Below are positions 13,231-25,745 of a stretch of DNA of 64,000 bases, piece after piece. Under the pieces are notes generated by a model. That model was not told the origin of the DNA, did not search any database, and saw nothing but the letters and a program-made list of their open reading frames with translations. Source of the DNA: Lytechinus variegatus (lineage: Eukaryota; Echinodermata; Echinoidea; Temnopleuroida; Toxopneustidae); assembly GCF_018143015.1 (NCBI RefSeq), contig NC_054746.1, positions 28,237,129 through 28,301,128 on the forward strand. Reading direction: 5' to 3'. Both the position numbers and the translations under genes were made by a program. The stretch's first letter is position 1. Each line of letters opens with the position of its first letter.

Positions 13231-13997
13231 CAAATTAATTTCAGGGATGGATAGAGTTTCGTACATATTTCGCTGAAAAGTCGACCTGCGTAAACATTGG
13301 AAGGTGAATGGCAACGAAGTGTCACCAAAAGCGGATCAAATTTGACCCCAATTATGGGCTTCCATTTTGTTTATGTTGTTCGTTGACATACATGGACTTG
13401 AACCCCCTCCCACTCTCTCAATCCCTCTCCCAAGCTATCTTTCCCAATCCCTCTCTTATAGAGGATTTTAAGTCCTTCCTCTGTATATACTAGCTATTTA
13501 AGTTGTGCAGTGACTGCGCACTGGAATATGATTTTTTTTAGATAGAGCCTCGTCAGTGTCCAAAACAAAATCACTTTGCCATAGCAGCGATATCGCCTGA
13601 ATATAATAGAATAACCAGTGACCACTGATCACCTCACACTTTCCTCCCAGTGGTGTGTACAATGGAATGCCACTGGAGAACTGGCGCCATGTCGAGTATG
13701 GTATATCAAGAAATGTCTAGAAAAAAAGTATGAAAATCGAACAAGATGGTTAAATATTGTTCATTAGTTTCATGACAAGACAACACCCCATTAATTAGTG
13801 AATAAATAAAGTGACAAAAATGCAACAACAACAGAATAATAAGTAAGTCAAGTAAATTTGCCTCTTTATTCAATATTGTGGAACAGGAAAAACGAATGAA
13901 TAGAATTTAACGGCATCGGTACCATGCACGCATGTTAACGATATATAGTACGTAATTTAGCTAGACTGTCTGTATCCATAATGATTGTTATCTCGAG
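13231..13997. other. No gene seen
   Basis: AT-rich, only short open frames. Confidence 0.45.
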
Positions 13998-14200
13998 AGA
14001 TGGGTGGGAAAAGGGAGAGAGAGAAAGGGAGGGGTAGGGGTAAGAGAGGATTGGATCCCCCTCCCCTGTCTCTCTTTCCCTCTCCCTCCCTTCCTCCTTC
14101 CTTCTCCATCTTTCTCCCTGTCTTTCTTCATTTTTTAGCGTTATATTTACCACCCCCATTCCCCCTCTCCCTTCTCTCTTCCTCCCCTGCAAAGACTCTC
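13998..14200. repeat. Purine tract followed by pyrimidine tract, imperfect inverted repeat
   Basis: GGAGAGAGAGAAAGGGAGGGG at about 14013 is followed after a 20-bp gap by CCCTCCCC and CTCTCTTTCCCTC tracts running to 14195. The arrangement could fold back or form triplex DNA. Open frames across it have strongly biased composition and are not genes. Confidence 0.6.
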
Positions 14201-16169
14201 TCTCACTAACCCTCGTCATCAGCATCCATTCTCCCTCTTGTGTCATGATATGTGTGATGATTCACGCTCGCTCTTCTATTTTTACATCACACTTTTCGTC
14301 CAAAAAAGACCTTCCTGTCAAGAGGGTAGAAAGGGAAAAGCAAAACACTTAACTAAGAAATCAGAGCCTTCATTCCCGCCAGCAAATGCACGTAACTACT
14401 TCAGCTTACCACTTTCGTGCATATAATGGCACGCGGAAATTAACCGGCTTCATCCGATTGTCTTTGCAATACGTACTAATACGCATCAGTAATGCAAACT
14501 TGTCCACCCAAGGTACCAACGGAAGGGTTCTAGAACGTCCGAGGCATAGCCGAGGGTGATTGTTTCGAAATTATCGAATGTGGTTGATTAAACCATAGAG
14601 CTATTAGCTCTATGATTAAACCAACATCTTAATGGTTTTTTTTTAAAGCGTGATCGGTCAAAAGTAAAATTGCGTGTCAGGTCAAATATGCCAGGTCACG
14701 TGAACGTTCTTAACCTATCATTTCATTAAGTTCCAATATTTATTGCACGGCACTCTGAAGAAACAAAAGACAGTCCGTTTGGTTTTTGTTAATCAACTAT
14801 GTCAGGGTTACATCTATACACAATACTGGCGTAAAGGTTGTTCGAGGAATTGTACCCCCTCCTCTGTATTTGTTTTACTTATATTTTAAGTGATATGACT
14901 TTACGCTTTTCTATTCTATGTAGTCCGGATGTAATCCGGGATGTAATCTGAATCGCACCTTTCACATCGCATGTGTTTCATGATAAAATATTCATCTTCA
15001 TCTGAAAACTTTATTCAAATTTGGATAATGACTGACAAAGTGATTAACCAACACTTGATTTAACACATAGTGTATGCACAAGCTGTGTAACTTGTCACAA
15101 AGAACGGGCAAAATGAAGAAGCATTCTAATTTCTGCACGGCTTGTTAATGACATAATCATGGAGCAATTTATTACCTGACGAGTGTTACTTCATTACAAT
15201 TAAGCGTTCTTTTACGACAGATCAGGGGTAGAAGGGTGCCGCTGTGCAATCTTATTTCGTCCGTTCGATTATTTGACCAGGCCCACATGAATGCGCGCCT
15301 ATGGCTCGTGTTAAAGTTTTTTTTTTATTTTCCTCCTCATTTTTTTTCGAAATTGTACTTCAAACATGTCAAAGGAGAAAGGAGGTTGCAGCGGCGAATA
15401 TGGCAAGTTCTTATTTACCCCTCTTTTAGTTTTCGTATCGTCTGTTTAAATTTTTTGGTCACAATATCAGTACCAAAATGATAATACTTGTTTTCACCCT
15501 ATGAAGGGCACTTCAGCTTTGAAACCGTTCTACCAGGGTATAAGGGAGGAAAAGCACACATTGATTGTATCGGTGGTGTATAATTCAACCAGGCGTTCAC
15601 AAGGAAATGCCCTTTTTTCCCTTTACCTGAAATGAAGTATACACCTTGACCTGTGACATGACCTTTCGGTTGACGTCATAAACGATTTAAAGAATGACGT
15701 TCCTACCGTTGGCGAAAAGCGCGATGGTGACACTGCCCTCTTTTGTCACAATAGTGCATATTCTTGAATGTCAACATATTCAATTTTAGGTTGCATACTC
15801 TAAAAAAGTTTGTTCTTGACGGCCAGAAAGTTTGACAGAGACTTTCCAAAATAAGTTATAGTAATAATATGTTTTCATTACTACAGGTTAAAGGAATATG
15901 AATATATTCTGTTCCAATAAGAATGTAGCATCTAACCATTCCATAAACTGCATAATAATCAGGCTTAATTTTAAAGTTCGTTGTGCCATGTGTGTTTAAA
16001 TGCCCTTGAACCGCCTCTAATTTTGCACCGTGAATTTTTACTATATTTATTACAATATTTTCAGCCCGGACCATGCTTTTAAGACAGAACTTAAGAAAAA
16101 AAAATTACATCCGGTCCCTAAATTATTGAGAGATTTGCGTAGTTATAGTTTTTGGTCGATTGGTTGGTA
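14201..16169. other. No gene seen
   Basis: Includes a short inverted repeat (ATAGAGCTATTAGCTCTAT near 14596-14614). No supported exon or RNA gene. Confidence 0.45.
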
Positions 16170-16312
16170 CCGGGTAAAAATGACAGAGGTTAACATGGCA
16201 TAGGTAAAAATGGCAAGGGTAAAAATGACAGAGGTGAATATGACAGAGGCAAAATGGCAGAGGTAAACATGGCGGAGTTAAAATTGGCAGAGGTAGAGAT
16301 GACATGCTACAT
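16170..16312 (+). repeat. 15-bp minisatellite (GGTAAAAATGGCAGA), short diverged array
   Basis: About nine imperfect units such as GGTAAAAATGACAGA and GGTAAACATGGCGGA. The unit is the same as the large array at 26440-26985 and the inverted remnant at 28638-28735. Confidence 0.8.
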
Positions 16313-17120
16313 TATCAAGGAAAAGAGAGAGTCTTTTGACCTTAAACTGAATCTTGTCGACAAAATGAGCTATAATTCTGACATTATTACATATTATTTG
16401 TTTTGTTTTTCATCATTATTAGGTATATTTTTTATCATTGATATGATGAAACTCAACAATTTTCTTGCCTTAAAAATTTCAATTAGTGAGTGATGAAAGG
16501 ATTTATTTTGGCCAGTTCGTTAGTAGAACAGCGCTTCGCATTCATACCCAATGATTTTTAATGTAAACACCAAATGTGCACTGCTATTAACTCACTGAAA
16601 TAGATAAGTTCGAAATAGATAAGTTCGGAATCTCGGAATCACGAAATATTACTTCAAATTTGCATTTTCTTTGGTTCACTGGTACAGTAAATTATAAAAC
16701 TACGTTTTTAAGTGAGACGATATACATGGATACTATGAAACAATCTGGATTCAGCAAAAGGAAACAAACATAAGGTGTTGGATATATAACTCACTACATG
16801 GAAATATATGGATTACGACTAGACGCCACAATATTGTAGTCCCACATACTATCAGAGGCGGACTACGAACTATTGATCACGATCTATACAACGTAAGTTC
16901 TTGACTAAAAAATCGTACATCTAAATTTTCTTGCACGTGCCGAAACCAAATGGAACAAATATAGCACACAATCTCGATCATCTTTCATCATGTTAAATCT
17001 GAAAATGAACGAATGCTCTGGGTCATCGGGCAATGATTCTTTTCGTTATAAACTGCCCAAATACTAAAACTAGTTTATTATCGGCAGTTGAATATCTTCT
17101 AAAATCCTACATGACGGAAG

Positions 17121-18525
17121 ATGAAATGTCCGAAAACGAACACATCTTCGATGGCCTATGCAAGATCTACCCTCATCTTAACTCTAATATTTGTCATCAT
17201 TTTGCCAATTTTATGGGCTTTCGACATTATGATATCTACTAGTGATAGCCCTTTACCAATATCACAAGGGACCAAAAAAGCTGTAAGAGAGTATGTTTCT
17301 AAACAATTGATTCAGATGAAAGACCAGATTTCGTCATTAGTAGAGTCATTAACCTCACCTACACAAAGCAACATGAATGCTCAAATGAATGAAAGTCCAT
17401 CTCCTTCCATGGAGGTCCCTGTCCCTAACGTCGAAGTAAACAACAGATACGATACTCTACTGCTTGATAACACTGAAGATGAAGTAGAAGAAACAATCGC
17501 CATTGTTAAGAGTTCTTGTGAGCAATTGGCAGATTATAGGCAGAAGAAAGAAAGTGACTTCATGCTAACAAAGAAAACTGAGAAAGGAAAAAAGGAAGAT
17601 CCAATGTGATGTTCTTATAATAGGAGATTCAATGATAAAGCCTCTCAACCCATCTGCGATGTCGTCAACAAAGAGAATTAAATGTAAGACCCTTCCAGGA
17701 GCAAAAGTAGAAGATTTGTTTGAACCAACAAGGAATATGGTTGAAAAAAACCCTGCCTAAAGAGGTCATCTTACACGTTGGATCAAATAACATGGCAGTG
17801 AATGACTCGATTACTATTGAAAAGAAAATAGAGTCACTGGTCCTTCAAGTCCAAGGTGAATGCACTTCATTAGATACGATATCGATTAGCTCATCATCAA
17901 AAGAAGAGCTTATCAAAGTGAACTTCTAAACAAACTGAATGACACCAATGCTCGACTAAAATCAATGACCTTATCCCATGGATGGGGCTTCATCAACAAT
18001 GACTGCATTGAGTCAACCCGGCATCTATGCAATGATGGCATACATCTCAGTCCTGAAGGTGTTAAATTATTCGCCGACAGTCTAATCCGCCACATCAACT
18101 CAGAAAGAGATAGGCCTATCTCAAACGATGATCAACAAAGGCACGAGAATCGCAGAACCTTATCTTCCACCTATGCTTCTAGACATCCCTTACCATCATC
18201 ACCCCCGCATCCCGCATCCTACCTCCATGACAATGCAGAACCCACATCTGCAACCTGCATAGATGTATCAAATGAACCTAAACTATGGAATCACAGAATG
18301 AGTTATGCGCATGTTACATCCTCCCATAACTATTCTGGATGCTTTTACTGCGGAGAAACAAATCACAAGTACCAAAACTGCCGCTACGGGGAAAAAAATC
18401 AGATGCTACCTCTGTAATGAACTTGGTCACAAACGCAAATTTTGTAAGAATATAAACTACAACTAAAAATCTGGCCAGGAAGGCTGTGCCGATAAAGATG
18501 CGCAAAAGAAACACTTTCAAATTAA
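17121..18525 (+). pseudogene. LINE ORF1: coiled N-terminal part, SGNH esterase domain, two CCHC knuckles
   Basis: 17121-17609 encodes a hydrophilic N-terminal region with a likely coiled stretch (SKQLIQMKDQISSLVESL). The esterase blocks then appear in three different frames. GDSMIKPLNP (about 17626) has the GDS nucleophile block. VILHVGSNN (about 17766) is the GxN block. DGIHLSPEGVKLF (about 18034) is the catalytic D-x-x-H block. They are followed by CFYCGETNHKYQNC and, in another frame, CYLCNELGHKRKFC, both C-x2-C-x4-H-x4-C knuckles. Frameshifts near 17.6, 17.75, 17.9 and 18.4 kb separate the blocks. In living CR1/L2 elements this protein binds RNA and assists retrotransposition. Confidence 0.75.
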
Positions 18526-18555
18526 ATAAAGAAAAACAATTAACACTCCAAACTC

Positions 18556-20316
18556 TTGGAAGTAGCGCATCTCAATGTTCGAAGTTTGTTTGATAAACTC
18601 GATGAAATCATTAATCAATTATGGAAAGAAATGCAACAAATTACAGGCAAGTCAAAGAATGATAATTCATCATCCTGCTGTATAGATAGTGATAAAATGA
18701 ATGATTATTTTGTCAATGTTGGTAAAAAATATATCCCAATCTTTTCCTCAAAATGTGTGTGTAAATTGGAAAAATCCCTCCTGTATTTACAAATTTGAAG
18801 TAGAATATTTAAAAGAGGAGAAAATCCTTAAACATTTACTTCATTTAGACAAAACAAGTAATATTGATGTACTAGGATTTGATTCAAGATTACTTCAAAT
18901 AGCAGCACCATATATTCATCAATCCTTAACCCAAATTTTTAATTTAAGTATAAAATGTGGTGATGTACCAGAAGACTGGAAGTTGGCAAGAACAACTCCA
19001 ATCTATAAAGGGAAAGGCCCAAGGAATGAAGAAGCAAATTATCGCCCAATATCTGTACTTAGTCATATCTCTAAAATAATAGAAAAGGAGATTCAAGAGC
19101 AATTGCTCCGATATCTCCTTAAACACAATCTCATCAATACTGAACAGTATACGTTCCTACCACACCACTCAACGACTACGTGTCTCCACAGAGTCATTGA
19201 TGAATTCCTTGATGCATTTAATGAAAAAGAAAAAATAGGAGCATGTTTTTTAGATATATCGAAATGTTTCGATTGTGTAGATCATGAGATTCTACTCTTT
19301 AAAATGCAACAATATGGTAAAGTAGGAAATATGCTTAAGTGGTTTACATGTTACCTTAGAAATAGAAATCAGGTTGTTTTTTCACAAGGAAAGCTTTCTG
19401 CTAAGAAAGAACTTTCTGTAGGAGTACCTCAAGGGGAGTTCTTGCTCCCACGCTTTTCTTGCTGTTTATAAATGATATATCACAATCAATTAAGTATGGT
19501 GTTATAGCAATTTATGCTGATGATGTTATCATATTTGAGACTGGTAAAGATGTTGAGAAAATTGCAATCAAATATGGATTCCCTTAATGACTGGTATAAA
19601 CTTAACCATTTAAAGATAAATGTCGACAAAAAAATGTATGTTTTTAAAAACACGCTCCCATGATGCTATGAAAATTTTTATTGATGGGACTGAAATTGAG
19701 CAAGTTAAGTCAATTAGGGGTTTTAATACATGAAAATCTTAAATGGTACATTCACGTCAATAACTTATGCAAATCCATCGGATTCAAGATCCGTTCTCTT
19801 GGAAAATTAAGAAAATTTTTAAGTCCTTCATTATTAAACACTCTTTATAAATTTACAATACAACCTTGCATCGATTATGGATTACCTATTTGGGGAAATA
19901 CTACTGATAAAAACAAAAGCAAAATTTATAGATTGCAAAAAAGAGCCGCACGTTACATAACTGGAAACTTTGATCAAAATATTTCTCTTAAAACACTTGT
20001 AAAAAACCCATCCTGGACTGACATGGATGAACGAAAAGAATACTTTCTTGCCACACAAATGTTTAAATGTATACATGGATTAGCCCCTCCCCAACTTTGT
20101 AATGACATTGAAATGGTCTGTGGTCGACATAATTACCACACAAGAAATAATGATAGCCTTAACGTAGTTTCACCCGTTGTTAACCTTTCAATTTTCAAAC
20201 AAGCTTTCAGATTTTCCGGTGCCAAACGATGGAACGACGTACCCCATAATATTCAAAATGCACAAACTATCGAAACATTTAAATTGATTTATAAGAAATT
20301 TTATTTCAATAATTAA
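18556..20316 (+). pseudogene. LINE ORF2 remnant: endonuclease mostly deleted, reverse transcriptase nearly whole
   Basis: The frame opens with VAHLNVRSLFDKLDEI, the first strand of an EEP-type endonuclease. It then jumps directly to the linker before the RT (SDKMNDYFVNVGKKYI), so most of the endonuclease is missing. The RT shows NYRPISVLSHISKIIEK, ACFLDISKCFDCVDHEILL and VGVPQG. After a frameshift near 19435 come FLLFINDIS and the catalytic IYADDVIIF (about 19511). After further breaks, the C-terminal part with DYGLPIWGNT, LQKRAARYITG and RFSGAKRWNDVP ends at 20316. A single-copy internal deletion of perhaps 0.9 kb plus at least two frameshifts inactivate it. Confidence 0.8.
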
Positions 20317-20965
20317 TATTAGATGCTTATTGTTCCATTTCATTTTATTTTTTTTTCTTTTTGATTGTGTTAATAATTTGGGATATTCAATGTGTTGGAA
20401 CGAATTCTTTTTATGTAATATAATTAGCGCATTTAGCAAGTAAGCTTCCATTACTTTTCTTGGCGATGTTTATTTTGTAAAATTTTATTGTTAAGTCTAG
20501 TATACTATGCTCAATGGTTAATAGATTCTTAGATTTCTTCATAAATTTTGTTTTATTTGTATTTACTATGCCAATTATACCATATTATATCATATTTCAC
20601 AGTTATTGTATTGTATACAGGATAGTTTTCCCATTTCATCAATTAAAAAAATGAATACAATACCAGTCACCATTCTTTTGAATCACTATTGCCTGTTTCG
20701 GCTGGATTTTGGCTGAGGCAGGTAGTGGTAAGTCTGGGAATTGTGACTGGTAGTGTATGTTATCTTTGAACAATTTTGTATTTGTACTAATTCTAATTTT
20801 AAATGTTATTGAACTCAATCATTACAGAACCCAATGTTACTTTTTTATCTATTATGTATATACTGTTATTTTCATGTTAACAGGACCAGGCTGAAAAACA
20901 GTTAATCTGAGCCTGCTATCCTGTATAAAGATATTTTAATAAATAAAATTAAAAAAATAACTTGA

Positions 20966-21518
20966 ATAACATAAGAATAAAAACATTCTGTCATAAAAGT
21001 AAATTAATTTATTGCCACATCATAATGGATCCAAATATAGATATTGATACAATACCTATGTAAATGATGCAACTATAGCAATTAATGCTTTAGAGCAATA
21101 CCTCATGGCAGCTAGTCCAAGTGGATTTATGGGTGTTTCTTATCACCCGATTCTATCGACCTGTTTTGAAGGGGAAGTTCGCAATGACGAATAGTTGTAA
21201 ATTGGAAAAATATATTGTTGAAGGTTTGAGGAAAATTTTATCAAAGATTAAAATAAAATGGAATCAAAGTCGTGATATAACGCGTGTGACTTAAAGAAAG
21301 TGACAATCTTTCCTTCTGACGGTGCTCACAGGAAATCACACCATTCTTTTTTGTGAAGTTCATTGGTGCATGGTCCCAAAATAATTCAAGATATTATGTA
21401 CGCTAAAAAGGGTTACTTTCAAGCAATGTCCCTGCTTTGATAGTCTATTCGAGAAAGGTGACATTCCGTTTTTCCTTTTTTTAGGATACATCCTGGTACC
21501 CATCGGGTTCACAATGTC
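20966..21518. other. Intergenic gap and 3' flank of the transporter gene
   Basis: AT-rich sequence between the LINE tail and the stop codon of the minus-strand SLC16-like gene; presumably includes its 3'UTR. No clear polyadenylation signal was picked out. Confidence 0.4.
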
Positions 21519-21658
21519 TCATTCAGAAATGGCACTTGTATTTGTTCTTCTTCTGATGCAGACCGTTGTTATGATGACTTGGAAGGCGACGGTTACGAGT
21601 ACCATCCCAATGATGATGAAGACTTTTGTGAAGGACTGTGTTAAGTCAAACAGAGATC
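21519..21658 (-). CDS. SLC16-like: SLC16-like terminal coding exon 4
   Basis: 140 nt after a TTTTGTAATGCAG acceptor. Encodes SLFDLTQSF, TM12 (VFIIIGMVLVTVAFQVIITT), an RRR stop-transfer cluster and a short tail ending SAISE before TGA. Confidence 0.8.
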
Positions 21659-24600
21659 CTGCATTACAAAAGAACAAAAATACAGCATTGATGAACAGGT
21701 AGGAGATGTGCAGATGAAAAGAGGACGAATTATATAATAATTTCATTGAAAGATTTTTTTACGAGGACAATATTAAATGAATATGTCCGCAAATAGAAGG
21801 GTGTGGTGGTGAATCTGTTACACTCCATCCCAAAATTATAGTACTACTATTTTGATACTAATTTTCGCCACATCCCGCTTGGAAAAAAATATCTGATCCT
21901 TTACTATCAATATCAAGAAAATGGAAAATGTCCTCGTTATCAGATATGTTGCTTCAGTCTCTGACAGATATATATTCTTATATATTTATATATATACATT
22001 TCATATTATTGCACCCCCGAGTTATGGGTACATTCATGCTTAGATTTGCTATTCAAATTGGCTTCCATTGCAGTATATGGCAGAAATAAATGGTTGGTCT
22101 ATGTTTACTCTGTGCTGAAATTTCCTTTCACTGTATACCGATTTTAAGAATGTTTTAAAAGAGTTGTGATACTTGTTTTGATAATATTTATTTAAGACAG
22201 ACATTGTTATTCACATTTTATCCCCCGGTCTACCCATTTCCCAACTAAATACCTGTAATAAAACCTGCTGATGTTCCACCAAGTCCGAAGAAGAATGAAA
22301 CAAGAGCAATGGCGAGACTTAAATGATCCGGGTTAAACAGCGTGTTCTTTGCGACGGTGAAAAATATAGCATCTTCTGCAAAAAAACACAATCCTTGCAA
22401 AAACGCCAATCCAGCTCGAATCCAATACTTCGACCCGATGAAATCCAAAAGAAACGGCAAAGTGACTGTGATTCCGGAAACTATGTAGATGTGAAAAGCG
22501 TCGACACCTTTTGCTACTAGTACGATAAATATTGTCCTGCCGAGGATACCCCCGATTCCAGCGATGGTCGAGAGAAACACAGCCTGAGATTCAGGGATAC
22601 CAAGTTGCTTCGCGTGGGGTACCAGGAAATACATCCAAGAATAGTAGGCATAGCTAAAGAGGTAAATAGTTAGGAGATTGAACAAGAACAACGGTTCTTT
22701 GAGAAGAAATGACCTATAAAAAGATTCATTTTGGTTCACGTCTGGTGAGAGATCAGAAGGACGGTTGATTTCGTCGTGAAACAGTGGTGCGGAACTTTGA
22801 TCAGTGCCACATTCCCCTACGACTTCTTCTTCAAGAGAGGAAAGTGATGCTGATCGCGCGATATCTGAAGTTACAGACGGACTTTGGTCTGACATGAAAT
22901 CTTTGACGTTCTTCTGCTCGTGGTCTAATTTTGAGTGTTCCGGGGTTTTCAAGGTCTGTTGAGTTTCTTGGTCATTCTCTACTAACATCTCGTCACCTTC
23001 AATGTGAGACGGGCGAGAGCCATGTCGCTGACTTTCATCAGGGTTCTCCAAGATCGGTTTTCGTATGGCCACAGCACACACAACCAGGTGCAGTGCGAGT
23101 CCGCCCAAGATGAGGAACGTTCCACAGTACCCATAGGCTTCAAAGGATCGTTCAGTTATGAATGGCAGAATCATTGTCCCAGCAGTATGACCGTAGAGAG
23201 ATATGGTGTTTATGACAACGAAATGATCGGGGAAGAAGTCGTTGACCACAAGCATGTAAGGCATGTACACACATGCTATGCCAGCACCTGTACGGGAGGT
23301 CAGATCAAACATGTTTCTATGAAATATTGGATATTTGTGGGGTATTTATCAATATCATGCCTATACAGCTCACTTATTTACCACGTAGGAATGTGACAAA
23401 AGTATTTGAAGCAAATGTGGACAGCAATATTTATATTTTTTTTATTTCGTTAATCGTACAGTACTTTTCGCGTTGGGTTATGTTTTCTTCAAAATAGTCG
23501 CGATTATATTATGCATATCGAGGACTGAGTTTGCGTAACCACAAATAGTCTTTATTTCTTATCATGATTTTGGTCAAGAAAATAAGTCATCTATTTCAAA
23601 GTAATGATAGTCAATGTTCATTCATTAACTATGCTTCAGACATTGTATCATACAGTGACCTGCATCCACACTGGCGGATCCGGGGGGGGGGCACTGGCCG
23701 GCTTTGCCACCCCCCCCCTTGAAAGCAAAATGAAGATTTGTAATGTAAAAGTGCCGTTAAAACAGAAGTTTGCCCCCCCCCCCTTGAAAGTGAAGACTTT
23801 TTTCTTGTCAATTTTTTCCTCGGAAAAATGCCCCCCCCCCCCTTTGGGAAAATCCTGGATCCGCCCCTGACTATCCATTGCTCTAAAAAAATATATATAG
23901 CATATCTTTGTACACGTATTTCAGACATGCATGCAATGAGTGAGCTTACATCATACCTGTCAGTGCCATTGACACGCCTGTAAGTACAGTGTTGGGAAGG
24001 AATCCTGAGAGTGCCAAAGACATGCCACTCATCGTGCCTCCAAACAAGGCTAATGGACGACGACCTACTCTCTTCAAAATCAAAGATATCATTGGACCTG
24101 AAAAGGAGGCAGAAGAAAATTGATTACTGAGATCAGAGATAAATAGCACTGTGAATATGAGCTGCAAAACTTCTGGACATAACGTTAACAATAGCATGCC
24201 AACAGCAGACCCGTAGCCAGGATTATTTTTCCGGGGAGTGGTGTCTGAATTATAAAGTAGACATTTTAGAGATTTGGATCTAGCTTTTGCCAACAGGGCT
24301 AGAAGGGCAAGGTATATTTTATCCACATTTTCCCCGATCGGCAGCTAAAACCTAACTAGATTTTTTTTATTACATCTTAACTTTTTCTTGCATGGATAAG
24401 GTATCTCATAAAGATAAATGAATAATACGAACACGAGCTCAAATTTTTCGACATGTAATGTATTTGGACCTGAAAATTATAAGAAATTTCCGTAATCATG
24501 ATGAATCACAAATAAACACTTCGAGGAAGAAGCTCGAGCAGAACATTTTAACATACTGACCTGAAAAGGGACCTGGTTTTATTTTGCAGCTGAAGATGAT

Positions 24601-25745
24601 ACATATATCATCATCCAAATCGCGGAACGCGAGCTGAAAATCTTAAATATTCTGACCTGAAAACTTGATATCCTAAAGCACTGGTATAACCATGATCAAG
24701 TATAACCTAACAATTGATGCAAGCGCGAAGCGCGAGGTGAAATTTTTGGCGAATTAGACATAAAAAACGGGACATTATAACATTCAGCAAGATATGGGTA
24801 TCTGATTGCACAGTATGCGAGCGCGAAATATGGCAAGAGCTTCAGCAATGTATTCATTTGGTTTAAAAGAAGTGAAGACATTTAGACATTTCCAGTTCTA
24901 AATCTATTCATAGTTGACTAGTCGAGCCCATTTAATGTTATTCAACCGTAATAGACATGATAGAGAATCCAGTCGTGTTGAGTGTAAGGTCGAATGTCAA
25001 ATAGCCTGTAAACATGATAAAGATAACTATTGAAAACTAAATAAAACAGGGACTCATATTTATGATTATGAGGGGAGCAATGAAAAGCTTTCCTAAACAT
25101 GCTAAAGGTTTTAAGGGGAGCGATAGGGGAGCTGCACCGCAAAAAGCTATTACATGTATTTGCATATACAAGGGGAGATTTTTTTGTCTGATTACAAAAA
25201 ATGGATTGATAAACGTACACTTAGTTACAAACCACAACTAGGAGACAAACAATCAGATGTATATACTGCATTTATCTCAATTAACTTTTTATTGTCATTC
25301 TTGCAATGTGTTTTATTGCTTACAATATAATTGTGCAATTGTGTGTTCTTATTTGACTGAGAATGAGGATTTCAAGACCCTAGTTTAAAAATAATTTGGA
25401 AATTTATGCAATGAAGAGATCGCACATAATGATTAGGTCACACCCCACGTCACATTTCTAGTTCAAATATTTTCTGCAAATTTCATGCTTGCACACTTCT
25501 TCTTCTTTTTTGTAAATAATTAACGTACGATAAAAGTATAACTTACAGCAGAAGTACATGAGTGTTGCAGGAAGGCTGCAGATAAGACCGACGGTAGCAT
25601 AATTTTCATCCAATCTTTCAACCATACTGGGAATAAGAACACCAAACGACTTGGCGATGCCTGAGTCCAGGAACATTATTGTACACTTGCAGATGACAAC
25701 AACGTATCCCCAGTGCCATTTTATGAAACGATTGTCCGACATCAT
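21519..25745 (-). CDS. SLC16-like: SLC16/monocarboxylate-transporter-like protein, 504 aa, 4 coding exons
   Basis: A 12-TM major facilitator protein of the plasma membrane, of the family that carries monocarboxylates or related small molecules. Coding exons join as 25745-25547, 24097-23957, 23287-22253 and 21658-21519 (1515 nt). Every intron is GT-AG and phase 1; the joins read MYFC/CPMIS, ALTG/GAGIA and FITG/SLFDL. TM1-2 lie in exon 1 and TM2-4 in exons 1-2. TM5-11 and a ~115-residue hydrophilic loop (residues about 193-307) lie in exon 3. TM12 and a short tail lie in exon 4. The fold and the FDLTQSF segment before TM12 fit the family. The usual TM1 DGGWGW-type motif reads KWHWGY, and TM8 keeps the key Arg (GGILGR, R364) but has Gly where MCT1 has the proton-coupling Asp. 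The substrate is unknown. A 5'UTR exon was not found. Confidence 0.85.
22253..23287 (-). CDS. SLC16-like: SLC16-like coding exon 3
   Basis: 1035 nt, phase 1 to 1. The acceptor CCCGTACAG was chosen because it alone keeps frame with exon 2; the nearer upstream CATAG does not. Encodes TM4 to TM11 with the long central cytosolic loop, which is rich in Ser, Glu and Asp. Confidence 0.8.
23669..23869. mobile_element. Short hAT-like MITE in SLC16-like intron 2
   Basis: The left end CACTGGCGGATCCGGGG and right end CCTGGATCCGCCCCTG are imperfect inverted repeats of the same type as the element at 36797-37886. The ~200-bp interior is mostly C runs and two CCCCTTGAAAG repeats. No coding capacity. Confidence 0.6.
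23957..24097 (-). CDS. SLC16-like: SLC16-like coding exon 2
   Basis: 141 nt, phase 1 to 1, between a TTTTCAG acceptor and a GTATGATG donor. Encodes end of TM2 to TM4, including ILKRVGRRPLALFGGTMSG, the typical TM2-TM3 loop pattern. Confidence 0.8.
24205..24850 (+). mobile_element. hAT-like GCGAAGCGCGAG-family element in SLC16-like intron 1, degraded
   Basis: The left end CAGACCCGTAGCCAGGATT is hAT-like. It shares the ATCCACATTTTCCCC block with the copy at 7.1-7.5 kb. Cores ACGCGAGCTGAAAATCTTA (about 24637) and GCGCGAAGCGCGAGGTGAAA (about 24722) recur about every 90-110 bp together with TGACCTGAAAA. The right boundary is uncertain. Confidence 0.55.
25547..25745 (-). CDS. SLC16-like: SLC16-like coding exon 1
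   Basis: Starts with ATGATGTCGGAC (MMSDN), encodes TM1 and the start of TM2, and ends at a consensus donor (GTAAGTT), phase 1. The first ATG of the pair was chosen because no upstream in-frame start is evident. Confidence 0.8.

Larger units (their letters stand above)
16950..20965 (+). mobile_element. CR1/L2-like LINE with esterase ORF1, broken
   Basis: The order on the plus strand is an ORF1-like region (about 17.1-18.5 kb) with an SGNH/GDSL esterase and CCHC zinc knuckles, then an ORF2 remnant (18.55-20.32 kb) with the first blocks of the endonuclease and a near-complete reverse transcriptase. A ~640-bp 3'UTR follows, ending in the A-rich tail ATTTTAATAAATAAAATTAAAAA near 20930-20955. The ORF1-esterase plus zinc-knuckle arrangement is known from the CR1 and L2 LINE clades. 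The 5' boundary is not visible to me; I found no convincing target duplication. Several frameshifts and a large internal deletion mean it is dead. Confidence 0.8.

Noticed and set aside
23281-23312. Internal ATG (MFDLTSRTG) as an independent start of the transporter
   Set aside because: This ATG lies in the intron; only the CCCGTACAG acceptor at 23288-23296 keeps frame with exon 2.
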